The notes under the pieces: generated by a model
Told to the model about the DNA's origin: nothing
Seen by the model: only the letters and a program-made list of their open reading frames with translations
Database searches by the model: none
Source: Agrostemma githago
Lineage: Eukaryota; Streptophyta; Magnoliopsida; Caryophyllales; Caryophyllaceae
DNA length: 64,000 nt
Direction: 5' to 3'
Assembly: GCA_958450325.1 (NCBI GenBank)
Contig: OY288261.1
Location: 13,567,277-13,631,276, forward strand
Part shown: positions 8,999-19,815 of the stretch, piece after piece
Numbering within the stretch: position 1 is the first letter of the stretch
Layout of the letters: each line of letters begins with the position of its first letter
Position numbers and translations under genes: made by a program

Positions 8999-11236
8999 TG
9001 TAGACACCCACATTTTGACTGCCAGGTGTCTATAGCAGTTTCCGACAAACACCCGATGATGATCGGACGCAAACATGCTTTAATATACTCGGAAACGGGC
9101 TCAAAATCATTGGCATTTAGCTTGGGCTTTTTACGGAGTACATATCTCACAAAAACAACCTCAAAATCAGGCCCAGTGGGTCGTTTCGAGTCAAATAAGA
9201 CTAATTTGGGTCGATTCCGACGCCAGGGGTAAAACCGTCTTTTAGCGACCGAGTCAAAACCCGGTCAAAAATATTCTCGAGACACGCAAGTCAGCCGTGA
9301 CACCTCACGTGGCCGATTCGGGCTCCAATACTACAAAAAATAAGCTACACAAAATATTAAACAAATCCGTTTAAGGATAGGATTCGATCTCAAGTAGGAA
9401 TTCTATCCGAAAACCGAATCGAACACTCGACCGAGCTAGGACACTCGGCCGAGCAGCCCATACCAGCCGAGATTCCCTTTCTTCTTTGCCAAGAAAACGG
9501 AATTCTCGTTCTTCTCAGCTTCTTACGTTTCCTATCCTAAGCGGTAGTTCTAACCCAAACACTTCTCCTAGCCAAGGTCGGGAATATTCCTATAAATAGG
9601 CCCCTTGCACAACACATCAATTAACATCTAAGATTCAGAAATATCAATCAATCATCCATCATCAACTCTTTATCACACATCTACGATTCAGAAATATACA
9701 CTTAGCATCGAGAAACCGATAGTATATCCGAGATCCGACGAAACCGGCCACCTCTTACCCTTTACACGTCCAAACCAAAAAAACCACCATAACTCACCGA
9801 CATTAACTCGACGCTCCCGTGCTTAAGCCACATTCCGACGAGCCCCGTTCCGAGTACACAAAGCATGTAGGTTGAGGGTGTAAAATCAAACCCGTTTCTC
9901 TCCTTTCTCTTCCTCTTCCTCTCGTCTTTTCCCTTTTTTTGCATCGTCGGTCGATTTCTTTTTACGGGTCATCATCGTATTTTTTATTATTTCTAATATC
10001 GATACTACAAAACTATTTTTATAAAACAAACGTTCTTAAAAATACGATATCGATTCTCTATAATCGAATATTGTATCAAAAAGAACTAAATTAATCTCGT
10101 TGATGCTAAAAAATCGTTACATAATTTTCTTAAAACAAAATACAACGATTTTAACGCGGAGAGAGTCAAACATCGTTTTTTTTAGTTTAATTTTTAAAAC
10201 GATTTACAAAAACCTTTTTTTACCTTTTCTAAAAAAATCATTCCGAGTATTTAATATCGATTTCATAGTCGAATATTGAATATAACGAATATCGCAAAAT
10301 TAAGTCGAGTATAAATTATGCAATATTTAAACGCGATTTAATAAAGCTAAAATTTTCCGAAAATCAATTTCGAAAACAGCCCGGGACGCGAGTCGCGTGC
10401 GTCCCGGCGAGGCGCGCGGTTCCCTGAAAACGCGACACAAAAATCGATTTCGCTCTATTTTTTATTATTCTTCGAACATCGTTTTTTAGACAAAACAACG
10501 GGTTTTAGGCATATTTCAGATTTCGATATTTTTTCCTTGACCCCGGTCAACACGTGTTAATCCATCACGTGTCATAAAAATTTTCAAAATCATGCATATT
10601 ATCGTATTCATATTTTTTATTCAATCGTTACTAACACGTTTGTTCATCTTTTTAGCAATTTCCTTTTATCGTTTGTTTTATTATACTAAAACGAATCTCA
10701 CATGCTAAATTCAACTTTGACGTTAAATTTTTCATGCATTAAACCGACTTAGCAACCCATTCAATTCCTCGCATGTTTAGGAAAACAATGTTTGCATATC
10801 ATTCATCGTATTACTAACGCGCGTATTAAAAAATCATTCGATATACTAGTAGAGGCCGCTAATGTGCGGGCGGGGTTGAGTGTTCTTAGTGAACTTCCCA
10901 ACACGTACCCTCACCCCTTACTCAGAACCGTGGTTTCCGGATGTCCGAATCCATTGGCAACGAGAGTCATTCAATATACGATTAACCGATCAAGTCGGCA
11001 TCGGTATCGAACTGCAAAGGGACGAGCCCAATAAACTCTGACATCGGAAATGGGCCGTATTTTGTATACGGCCCACTACGACATAGAGTGGGCTCGAACG
11101 GTTCCGAATAACCATAAAATTCGGTGGCGACTCCAACTTCGATTTAAATTTCAATTTGACCATCTCATATGGAGATTCATTCGCCTCCCCAAACCCGCGC
11201 GTGGCCGCGTCGGGGTGGACCTATGTCATGTCCACA
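8999..11236 (+). repeat. Element A 5' LTR
   Basis: A 2238-bp LTR from TGTAGACACC to TGTCCACA. It contains a terminal stem-loop (9001-9008 with 9025-9032), two CTCG..CGAG palindromes (9425-9454), a TATA box (9591-9598) and a structured U5 with a GGGCCGTAT/ATACGGCCC hairpin (11052-11074). Open frames within it (for example 10792-11034) are conserved only because the DNA is conserved and are not taken as genes. Confidence 0.92.
9591..9598 (+). promoter_or_regulatory. TATA box of element A 5' LTR
   Basis: TATAAATA in the context CCTATAAATAGGCCCC, a strong plant TATA consensus, 592 bp into the LTR. Transcription should start about 30 bp downstream near 9625. The 3' LTR has the same box at 16563-16570. 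Confidence 0.8.
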
Positions 11237-11239
11237 ATT

Positions 11240-11257
11240 TGGCGACTCCGCTGGGGA
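11240..11257 (+). promoter_or_regulatory. Primer-binding site of element A
   Basis: TGGCGACTCCGCTGGGGA starts three bases after the LTR end and is the complement of a tRNA 3' end finishing CCA. Tat/Ogre elements are reported to use tRNA-Arg; I have not matched it against a tRNA here. Confidence 0.85.
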
Positions 11258-12654
11258 TAAGCTGATACGTTACTGACCTTCAGCATCCTTAGGGTGAGAC
11301 TCGAATAGAAATCGTTTGACTAGTACAATACACGTTTTAGTTTTACGGTTCATGCATAACCCCATATTTTCCCGGGCCGGTACTGGTGACCGACGTCCCA
11401 CTATACTATCGATGTAGTCCAAATTGGATATGTCGAAGGTGTCCATTAGCCGATTTGTATGGGTTTTACGGCATGTTCTAAGCTCAACTCGACTTAGGAA
11501 GTCCGCCCCGATTCTCGATAGGCTGTGTACACTGGTATAGACCCTTTCAGACTGACCGAGACTTAGAATTAGAGCATACATGGCGTCGTTATACTGTTTC
11601 CATGACTACGTGCTACCTGATTTACAAGTCGTCTTTCAAAAACCGTCATTTTCAAAATTGTATCCTTTTTCAAAATATCCAATTTTCAAAATCCGGGTCA
11701 TATACCGAATTCAGGATTTACGATTTTACTCAAAATAGCCTATTTTTAGCCGGTATTATGCCCATTTCAAAACTCGAAAATATCTTCGAACTTTCAAAAC
11801 CCTCCCCGGTCCGCCTTTCCGTTTTCTTTTTCGAAAAAAAAGGGCCGGGCTCCTCTCCCCGATTTTACTCGGGCTTTCAAAAATCAATTTCAAAACCTTC
11901 CTCTTCTTAGGACTTCCCGTATTTAGCAGTGTCGGGTCGTGTCGTAAGTCGTCAAAGTCTTCTAGCGTCGAAACTTCGTCGATCTTATATCACAGATTTC
12001 CTCCCTATCCCAGTCCGCCTTATTATACTAAGGCAAGGCCCACCTACGTAGGACTTACTCCTACAAGGGTTGGCCCGTTTACACAAATCGAGTCCAAAGT
12101 CTGGGGAACGTCTCACGTGAACCTCCTTTCGAACAAGGCCCAGCCCACACAGCTGGATCCTAAAGGAGGCCCACCTTTCACGAGTCGCCCGTCTAAGTGT
12201 CCTTTCCGAGTCAACCTTTTACAAGGCATAGCCCTATAACAAAAGGTTTGTGACCTTTACGTCTAAGGGTCACTCGTCCGACACTCGAGTCTTAACCAAA
12301 CATTCGATCCCACTTGGGGACTACCCTTCATCAGAGCGGTCAATCACGGTTTCTCTAAGGGTCATGTCTTACACGTGTCTCACATACCCCACTTTCGAGC
12401 CACTTAGATGCCACACCATCTGAGTCCTATCTGAGTCCTTAGCCTCACTTGGGGGCTATTCTCCGACGGAGCGATTAATATCGGTCACTCCGAGGATCAT
12501 ATCCTACACATTTGTCTTAGGAGAGTCTAACCCGAGCCAAATTGGAGTCGTCTCTCCTCCCGCGCTATTTCCTCTGCCTTGGTGAATTTGAGTTCCGAAG
12601 CAACTTTCCTGATTACGCGGTATTTTTACAGATAGGCCGCCCTTCACCCGAACC
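11258..12654 (+). other. Element A 5' leader, non-coding
   Basis: The leader has no credible ORF. It contains a CCTACGTAGG palindrome (about 12050) also present in B, and a diverged direct repeat of about 135 bp starting ACTTGGGG near 12310 and 12446, with a third echo near 14708. Just before gag there is a TTTTTACAG/A sequence (about 12624-12632) that looks like a splice acceptor and has a counterpart in B. Confidence 0.6.
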
Positions 12655-13518
12655 ATGACTAAGGACCCCATTGATCAACTGACCGCCTCGTTGGCCAAGA
12701 TCCAAGATCAACTGAACCAGATAAGGGGAGACCAAACCGCCATTGCCACCCGTTTGAGTGCCTTGGAACAAAGGACTCCTAAGGTCGGGAATGAAACCAC
12801 TGGGCCCATAGCTGAACTGGCCAACGCAGTCCGCAAGCTGGAGGAACAGGTCCACCTGTCGACCAACAATTCAATCCATACAGAAAATGCTCGTTCCTAC
12901 TCACCTTTGATTGACGAGCTGCCCGCTAACCTCAACCTGACGGGCCTACCAATGTTCGACGGGACTGAAGACCCGGTATTACATATCTGGGCTTTCAAAG
13001 AATTCATGGCCATCAAAGGAGTGAAGTCAACCATGTTCAAGCACCTGTTTGCTTCCTCCCTCGAGAAGCACCCGAAAGCCTGGTACTACAGGCTTGACCC
13101 CAAGAAGTACAAGACTTGGGATGACGTGGCGACGGAATTCGCTCGGAATTATGCCGATAATACCGAGATTCAGACCACGATGCGTACTTTAGAAATCATG
13201 GCCCAAGAGCCCAAGGAAGGTTTCACCAAGTACCTTCAAAGGTGGAGGGCCGAAAGTGTGAAGTTGGTAGACAAGCCCAACGAGAAGATACTAGTGGAGA
13301 CGTTCATCAACAACCTCCTACCTTCCTACCGCGTCCATCTTAGGTACGCCGGCAATTCGAACTTTACGATGCTTACCGCAATGGGCATTAGGATTGAAGA
13401 CGATCTTCGACATAATGAAGATCTGGGTGAAGCTTCTACTGAAGGCTATACTGGGCATCAGCTTGAGTCCTTAGAAGCTGAATTGACAACATCATCCGAG
13501 AGTCCGGATTTGATTTAA
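12655..13518 (+). CDS. gag: Element A Gag (C-terminally truncated)
   Basis: This 287-residue Gag would form the virus-like particle that packages retrotransposon RNA in the cytoplasm. Residues about 1-65 are predicted coiled coil (Leu/Ile heptads, QDQLNQIRG). Residues about 95-240 match the plant retrotransposon gag domain (AWYYRLDPKKYKTWDDV, LQRWRAESVKLVDKP, VETFINNLLPSYRVHLRY) and are very close to B Gag. After about residue 245 the sequence leaves B Gag, so the zinc knuckle present in B is missing; the frame ends at a TAA beside a GAGTCC repeat also seen upstream of B's RT. I infer an internal deletion that removed the knuckle and all of pol. The ATG is placed like B's start, about 22 bp after the putative splice acceptor. 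Whether the truncated protein can package RNA is unknown. Confidence 0.85.
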   Translation: MTKDPIDQLTASLAKIQDQLNQIRGDQTAIATRLSALEQRTPKVGNETTGPIAELANAVRKLEEQVHLSTNNSIHTENARSYSPLIDELPANLNLTGLPMFDGTEDPVLHIWAFKEFMAIKGVKSTMFKHLFASSLEKHPKAWYYRLDPKKYKTWDDVATEFARNYADNTEIQTTMRTLEIMAQEPKEGFTKYLQRWRAESVKLVDKPNEKILVETFINNLLPSYRVHLRYAGNSNFTMLTAMGIRIEDDLRHNEDLGEASTEGYTGHQLESLEAELTTSSESPDLI

Positions 13519-15529
13519 GTCCGAGTCTGAGTCCGAGTCTAGGATGTGCTATTCCAAAGTCAAAGTCAAAGTCAGAGTCAGAGTCTTTTGCATTCTGTCC
13601 TCTTTTTCAAAATTCAATAAAATCAGCTTTTCTATTGCTCATATATACTTTCCTTATGTATTTCCGAGAACATGATGAACAACGTCATACACTGTGAGCA
13701 CATGCACGTGACTATTACAGGCACATCTATATATAACAACTGCAGGAAACTGAACCCGTGTTTTCCTTTACCTGTTCCATGTCCGGTATAGAATAGCCAC
13801 ATGACTACCCGTAGCAGGAGCGGTATCGAATCCAATGACGAATCTAGGTAGTCTCCTAGTTTGGGTTCAAGACGGGAGGCAAGCCCATTTCCCACAATAA
13901 ACACCCCTCCGACAAGATCAACCATACCTACCTACGGTGTTAGTCTGACCGACAAAAAAAGAGCTGGACAAAAAGAAAATCATCAAAAGTCCAAGAAAAA
14001 AGAAGAAGCAAAAGGCCAAAACAAAAAAAGTAGGCCATCATCAAAAAAGGGCATCCACGACCAGAACGGTCAACACAAATGAAGATCCCATGACCGGGGC
14101 TAAGAGGTCAACCAAAAAAAATGTATTCAAAAACCCATGACCGTAGTGAAAACGGTCAATTCAAAATTATCAATACTCATACCATTCAATAAGGGAGAAA
14201 CAATCAAGCTGGTCAACTAACACCACATTTAGCCTTCCCACATTACAACCTTCAAGACCTTCCCGAGACCCAGGCTAAAGACAACTCGGAATTTTGAGGA
14301 TTCAAGCCCCATAGGATACCCCTAACCATTAGGGCCAGACATGGAAACCAGATCCCGCATCATCAAACATATCCCGATCAAAGTTCGAGCCATTTTACTC
14401 GGCTTCCCCTTTATATAACAAAATTCACAATCACCATATGCAAACCCGAGATCAAAACTCGTCAAAGACCCGAGATCAAAACTCGTCAAAGACCCGAGAG
14501 CAAAACTCGTCAAATCCCTTACCTAATCATACACAATCCCGAGAGCAAAACTCGTTAAAATCCCCGAGAGCAAAACTCGTTAAAATCCCCGAGAGCAAAA
14601 CTCGTTAAAATCCCATCCCAATTCTTCTCATTCAAACCACTTACCAACCCCAAACACGGGAATTTAACTTGCAGTCGGCATAGAACATGCCCAAATAGTG
14701 CACACCACCTCTGGGGGCTATCCCGGAGAATGCTCACAGTCACAGGATCAATATCCTAACCATTCTAGCCCTTTGATCAAGACATCATTGGGAATGCACC
14801 TAGCCTACACCATTGCTATGGCTAGTTACACACAAAGTCCTATTAGACTAGGCACCATAATATATCTTTCAACATTGAACTATGGCATATGGTTTGATTT
14901 CACTACACGTGAATACGTAGGCAGTCTTTCAACAGAGGCACAACCACCCACATTGACACACATTCAAAAAGCGTCATCATTCCGGTCACGACACCATCAT
15001 GTTCTCAACAGCTAGCTTTGTCGTCCTGGGGGCTTCTCCTAGGCAGAAGTTCTCCATCCACTCACAAAATCCATATAAATTCAAAAAATCTAGCCTCCTT
15101 TCTGTAGTGTGTCATAGTACTCGGCTCAGTCGAAGACAAGAATCTATCAGGACTCGAGGCAATACCCACTTTGGAAATGTACCCTAAAATCAAAAATTCA
15201 GGAGAGCACTAGACTACAGCAGTCTCATTACAGACTACTGCAACCCCGTATAGCATATCTATCCCACTTCGATGTTCGACCATGTTGCCACTCGTCTAGG
15301 CTACGGAATAGCGCAACTTAAGAGTCTTGTTAGGTGGCCCACCCCCCTACCGAGTCGAAGTCCAACCCCTCGAGAGTCCAGTCGTGTCTGTCAACTCGTC
15401 CAGTCACGTCCAGAATCGAGTCTGTCGGTATACCTCTCTCTTCAAATTCTCATTTTTTAAAATCTGCAAAACTTAGCCATTTGAGAAAATCCTTTTCGAC
15501 AAGGTCAAATTTTGGTCTATTTAAACTGC
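13519..15529 (+). other. Element A internal non-coding region
   Basis: This 2-kb region lacks any pol homology. It begins with GAGTCC/AAAGTC repeats (13519-13590), then A-rich DNA (13950-14060), a 24-bp tandem repeat (14444-14613), and a block near 14880-14935 with GGTTTGATT and ATACGTAGGCA that matches the post-pol region of B (about 28115-28165). That block places the region after 14880 in the original 3' UTR. Confidence 0.65.
14444..14613 (+). repeat. 24-25-bp tandem repeat, six copies
   Basis: The unit is ACCCGAGATCAAAACTCGTC or the variant CCCGAGAGCAAAACTCGTT followed by AAAAT. There are three copies, a 22-bp spacer, then three more. Each unit contains CGAG...CTCG and can form a small hairpin. 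Amplified tandem repeats in the 3' region are a described feature of Retand-type Tat elements. Confidence 0.85.
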
Positions 15530-15957
15530 AAATTTCTTTTCTACCCATTTCAGTTTTGAAAACCTATTTCCTAGCACGTGAATTGCTTTCAGGACTTCGA
15601 TTTCAAAACTAAGCAAAAATCATTTTTATTCCCAGCGCGAGTCATATTTGTTTCACCTACATGTTGCATGCAAAATTTTATGTAACTTATACAGGTACAA
15701 TTCAAGACCGTGCAACCAACTCCCCAGCGGCATTTAACGGGATGAGCCCGTATATGGGCATACCTAAGACTTATACGACAAGTCCAATTCCCCACGGAGT
15801 TATCATCATCAGCTCAGGTATTATTTCCAACTTATGGCTGGCGAGCCCTTTTACGCAAGTCTACTGGACTTTAAACGACCCGACCGGAAGCTGCCAGGGT
15901 TTAATCTTTGATTGACCTGGTAGCTACTCTGACTTTCGTCCTGTCCAAGCCTCAGCT

Positions 15958-15970
15958 AGAGTGGGGGCTC
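15958..15970 (+). promoter_or_regulatory. Polypurine tract of element A
   Basis: AGAGTGGGGGCTC lies directly before the 3' LTR and would prime plus-strand DNA synthesis. The same sequence precedes the A LTRs at 37143 and 57725. Confidence 0.75.
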
Positions 15971-18197
15971 TGTAGACACCCACATTTTGACTGCCAGGTG
16001 TCTATAGCAATTTCCGACAAACACCCGATGATGATCGGACGCAAACATGCTTTAATATACTCGGAAACGGGCTCAAAATCATTGGCATTTAGCTTGGGAT
16101 TTTTACGGAGTACATATCTCACAAAACCAACCTCAAAATCAGGCCCAGTGGGTCGTTTCGAGTCAAATAAGACTAATTTGGGTCGATTCCGACACCAGGG
16201 GTAAAACCGTCTTTTAGCGACCGAGTCAAAACCCGGTCAAAAATATTCTCGAGACACGCGAGTCATCCGTGACACCTCACGTGGCCGATTCGGGCTCCAA
16301 TACTACAAAAAATCAGCTACACAAAATATTAAACAAATCCGTTTAAGGATAGGATTCGATCTCAAGTAGGAATTCTATCCGAAAACCGAATCGAACACTC
16401 GACCGAGCTAGGACACTCGGCCGAGCAGCCCATACCAGCCGAGATTCCCTTTCTTCTTTGCCAAGAAAACGGAATTCTCATTCTTCTCAGTTTCTTACGT
16501 TTCCTATCCTAAGCGGTAGTTCTAACCCAAACACTTCTCCTAGCCAAGGTCGGGAATATTCCTATAAATAGGCCCCTTGCACAACACATCAATTAACATC
16601 TAAGATTCAGAAATATCAATCAATCATCCATCATCAACTCTTTATCACACATCTACGATTCAGAAATATACACTTAGCATCGAGAAACCGATAGTATATC
16701 CGAGATCCGACGAAACCGGCCACCTCTTACCCTTTACACGTCCAAACCAAAAAACCACCATAACTCACCGACATTAACTCGACGCTCCCGTGCCTAAGCC
16801 ACATTCCGACGAGCCCCGTTCCGAGTACACAAAGCATGTAGGTTGAGGGTGTAAAATCAAACCCGTTTCTCTCCTTTCTCTTCCTCTTCCTCTCGTCTTT
16901 TCCCTTTTTTTGCGTCGTCGGTCGATTTCTTTTTACGGGTCATCATCGTATTTTTTATTATTTCTAATATCGATACTACAAAACTATTTTTATAAAACAA
17001 ACGTTCTTAAAAATACGATATCGATTCTCTATAATCGAATATTGTATCAAAAAGAACTAAATTAATCTCGTTGATGCTAAAAAATCGTTACAACAAAATA
17101 CAACGATTTTAACGCGGAGAGAGTCAAACATCGTTCTTTTTTAGTTTAATTTTTAAAACGATTTACAAAAACCTTTTTTTTAGCTTTTCTAAAAAAATCA
17201 TTCCGAGTATTTAATATCGATTTCATAGTCGAATATTGAATATAACGAATATCGCAAAATTAAGTCGAGTATAAATTATGCAATATTTATACGTGATTTA
17301 ATAAAGCTAAAATTTTCCGAAAATCAATTTCGAAAATAGCCCGGGACGCGAGTTGCGTGCGTCCCGGCGAGGCGCGCGGTTCCCTGAAAACGCGACACAA
17401 AAATCGATTTCGCTCTATTTTTTTATTATTCTTCGAACATCGTTTTTTAGACAAAACAACGGGTTTTAGGCATATTTCAGATTTCGATATTTTTTCCTTG
17501 ACCTCAGTCAACACGTGTTAATCCATCACGTGTCATAAAACTTTTCAAAATCATGCATATTATCGTATTCATATTTTTTATTCAATCGTTACTAACACGT
17601 TTGTTTATCTTTTTAGCAATTTCCTTTTATCGTTTGTTTTATTATACTAAAACGAATCTCACATGCTAAATTCAACTTTGACGTTAAATTTTTCATGCAT
17701 TAAACCGACTTAGCAACCCATTCAATTCCTCGCATGTTTAGGAAAACAATGTTTGCATATCATTCATCGTATTACTAACGCGCGTATTAAAAAATCATTC
17801 GATAGCCTAGTAGAGGCCGTTAATGTGCGGGCGGGGTTGGGTGTTCTTAGTGAACTTCCCAACACGTACCCTCACCCCTTACTCAGATCCGTGGTTTCCG
17901 GATGTCCGAATACATTGGCAACGAGAGTCATTCAATATACGATTAACCGATCAAGTCGGCATCGGTATCGAACTGCAAAGGGACGAGCCCAATAAACTCT
18001 GACATCGGAAATGGGCCGTATTTTGTATACGGCCCACTACGACATAGAGTGGGCTGGAACGGTTCCGAATAACAATAAAATTCGGTGGCGACTCCAACTT
18101 CGATTTAAATTTCAATTTGACCATCTCATATGGAGATTCATTCGCCTCCCCAAACCCGCGCGTGGCCGCGTCGGGGTGGACCTATGTCATGTCCACA
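15971..18197 (+). repeat. Element A 3' LTR
   Basis: A 2227-bp direct copy of the 5' LTR, TG...CA, followed by the target duplication GTCGT. TATA box at 16563-16570. It has a short deletion near 17090 and scattered substitutions relative to the 5' LTR. Confidence 0.92.
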
Positions 18198-18406
18198 GTC
18201 GTTTCCAATCAAATAAGGCTAATTTGGACCAAAACCGACACCGGAAATAAAACCAAATTTTTGCGATTGGGTCAAACCCCGGTCAAAGCCGTTTCCGAGA
18301 CACATAAAAACAGCTACATAAACATCAAGGGTCTAACCCAAAAACAAAGCCCACAAAATATCCAAATCACGGTCCAAAAACCGGACCCGTGCAACCCAGC
18401 TGACCT

Positions 18407-18514
18407 ACTCGATCGAGTGCTCAGCCCACTCGATCGAGTGGGCCCTCATTCAAGCCCGACTGCGTTTTGACTAGGCCACTCGATCGACCGAGTCAAGGGG
18501 CTACTCGGTCGCGT
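18407..18514. promoter_or_regulatory. Palindrome cluster upstream of B TATA box
   Basis: ACTCGATCGAGT at 18407 and 18428, with imperfect versions at 18478 and 18503, all 30-140 bp upstream of the TATA box. Two-fold symmetric sites of this kind are typical targets of dimeric regulators; the binding factor is unknown. Confidence 0.55.
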
Positions 18515-18543
18515 AACCCTAGCCGGAGGAGTATAGCTATGCC

Positions 18544-18551
18544 TATATAAA
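18544..18551 (+). promoter_or_regulatory. TATA box of element B LTR (unit 1)
   Basis: TATATAAA in the context GCCTATATAAACACC. The unit 3 copy is at 60299-60306. The unit 2 copy is removed by a 602-bp deletion. Confidence 0.8.
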
Positions 18552-19597
18552 CACCTCCATGCACACACTTCAAGACATCTTTTTAGAACCCTAATTCAAC
18601 CCTAATCAAACCTATACCACACTCAAAATCTAACCCTAGCATCTAGGATTCAAACCCTAATCACCATAACCAAGCCTACATACTCGATACTCCCGTGCTA
18701 GCCACAACTACGAGTCCCGTCCGAGAACAAGAACATGTAGGTTGAGGGTGCAAAAACCCCTTTCTGCTCCTTTCTCTTCTTCCTCGCGTCGTCCGTCGTC
18801 ATTTGTCGTCGTTCTTTTTTTTTTTTTTTATTATTTTGTTCGCCTCCATAATATCGCTAATAATTACTAGTATTAAAAACATTAAAATACTTGTGGATTT
18901 GTGTCGAGTGCGAAGGATGTCGGAATAAGAAAACCCGAATATACAAGGGTATTGCACCCAGCGTTGCCGGTCGCTTATCCCGACACCCCTAGCGTTTGAT
19001 TATTGAAGCAAGTCAACGTAAACAATAATTTTTATTTTCGTTCACGCTATCATCGATCGCATATTTCATTGATTCTAAAACCTTTTTCAAAACAAGTATT
19101 TTCTATAAGGCTTGAAACCCGTTGACGCATATCCGACATCACATAATCCCTAGGGATTCATTACGATGTTGTAAAAGCCGAGGGAATCAAGTCTTTCAAT
19201 TCAAGCAAAGTGTCAACCTTTTAGATCCGATACCAATTCGATAATTGGATGTCGAATCTAAATAATTTAGTCAAACAATTTAGCTAAAACAATTTTCCGT
19301 TGATGCTTAAAATAGATGTCATTAATTTCATTAGAATTACGACTCTATAAACGCGGAGGAAAATTCATATCGTTTTAATCGATTTATTGACTTATAGCTT
19401 TATTTAGTTCCGCTCTAATATTCGATATCGATTCAATAATTGAATGTCGAATATGACGAGTTTTATACGTATGAATCGAGCATAAATCATACAATATTTA
19501 TGCCCAATTCAACAAAATTACCCAATTATAAAAATCAAAAAAGCAATTTCGAAATCGATAGCAAATTGCAAAACAAACCCTAGTTCGTACAGGGGGC

Positions 19598-19815
19598 ACT
19601 CGATCGAGTGCCTAGCACACTCGGTCGAATCGCACCCCAAAAACCGAGACAGAATGCTTTTTCGACCTCCACTCGGCCGAGTCACGCAATGACTCGATCG
19701 AGTGGCAGTGTACTCGGTCGAGTTTGCCAATAACTCGATCGAGTAGGGTCTAAAATACGGGACAGAAGCCTTTTCAGAGGTCCACTCGGTCGAGTCCTCC
19801 AATGACTCGGTCGAG
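19598..19815. repeat. Eight-site palindrome cluster in B LTR
   Basis: Sites of the form ACTCGATCGAGT, ACTCGGCCGAGT or ACTCGGTCGAGT start at 19598, 19671, 19692, 19712, 19733, 19784 and 19804, plus an imperfect site near 19618. The cluster lies downstream of the TATA box, in the transcribed LTR part. It is conserved in unit 2 (about 40168-40385) and unit 3 (about 61354-61571). Confidence 0.75.

Larger units (their letters stand above)
8999..18197 (+). mobile_element. Element A: gag-only Tat-lineage LTR retrotransposon inserted in the B LTR
   Basis: This is a complete 9.2-kb insertion with 2.2-kb LTRs (8999-11236 and 15971-18197), TG...CA ends, a primer-binding site, a polypurine tract and a perfect 5-bp target duplication GTCGT (8994-8998, 18198-18202). 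The interior of about 4.7 kb carries only gag plus non-coding DNA with tandem repeats. No protease, RT, RNase H or integrase is present, so A depends on enzymes from relatives such as B. Its gag is very close to B's over about 240 residues, so A is a deletion derivative of a B-like element. The two LTRs are close in sequence apart from scattered substitutions and a 13-bp deletion near 17090 in the 3' LTR, so the insertion is fairly young. Confidence 0.9.

Noticed and set aside
10792..11034. 80-codon open frame in U5 of the A LTR, repeated in all LTR copies
   Set aside because: It is conserved because the underlying U5 DNA is conserved; the B copies shift frame and no protein family is recognisable.
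14444..14613. CRISPR-like array
   Set aside because: The units are head-to-tail with no unique spacers, and the sequence is a plant retrotransposon minisatellite.
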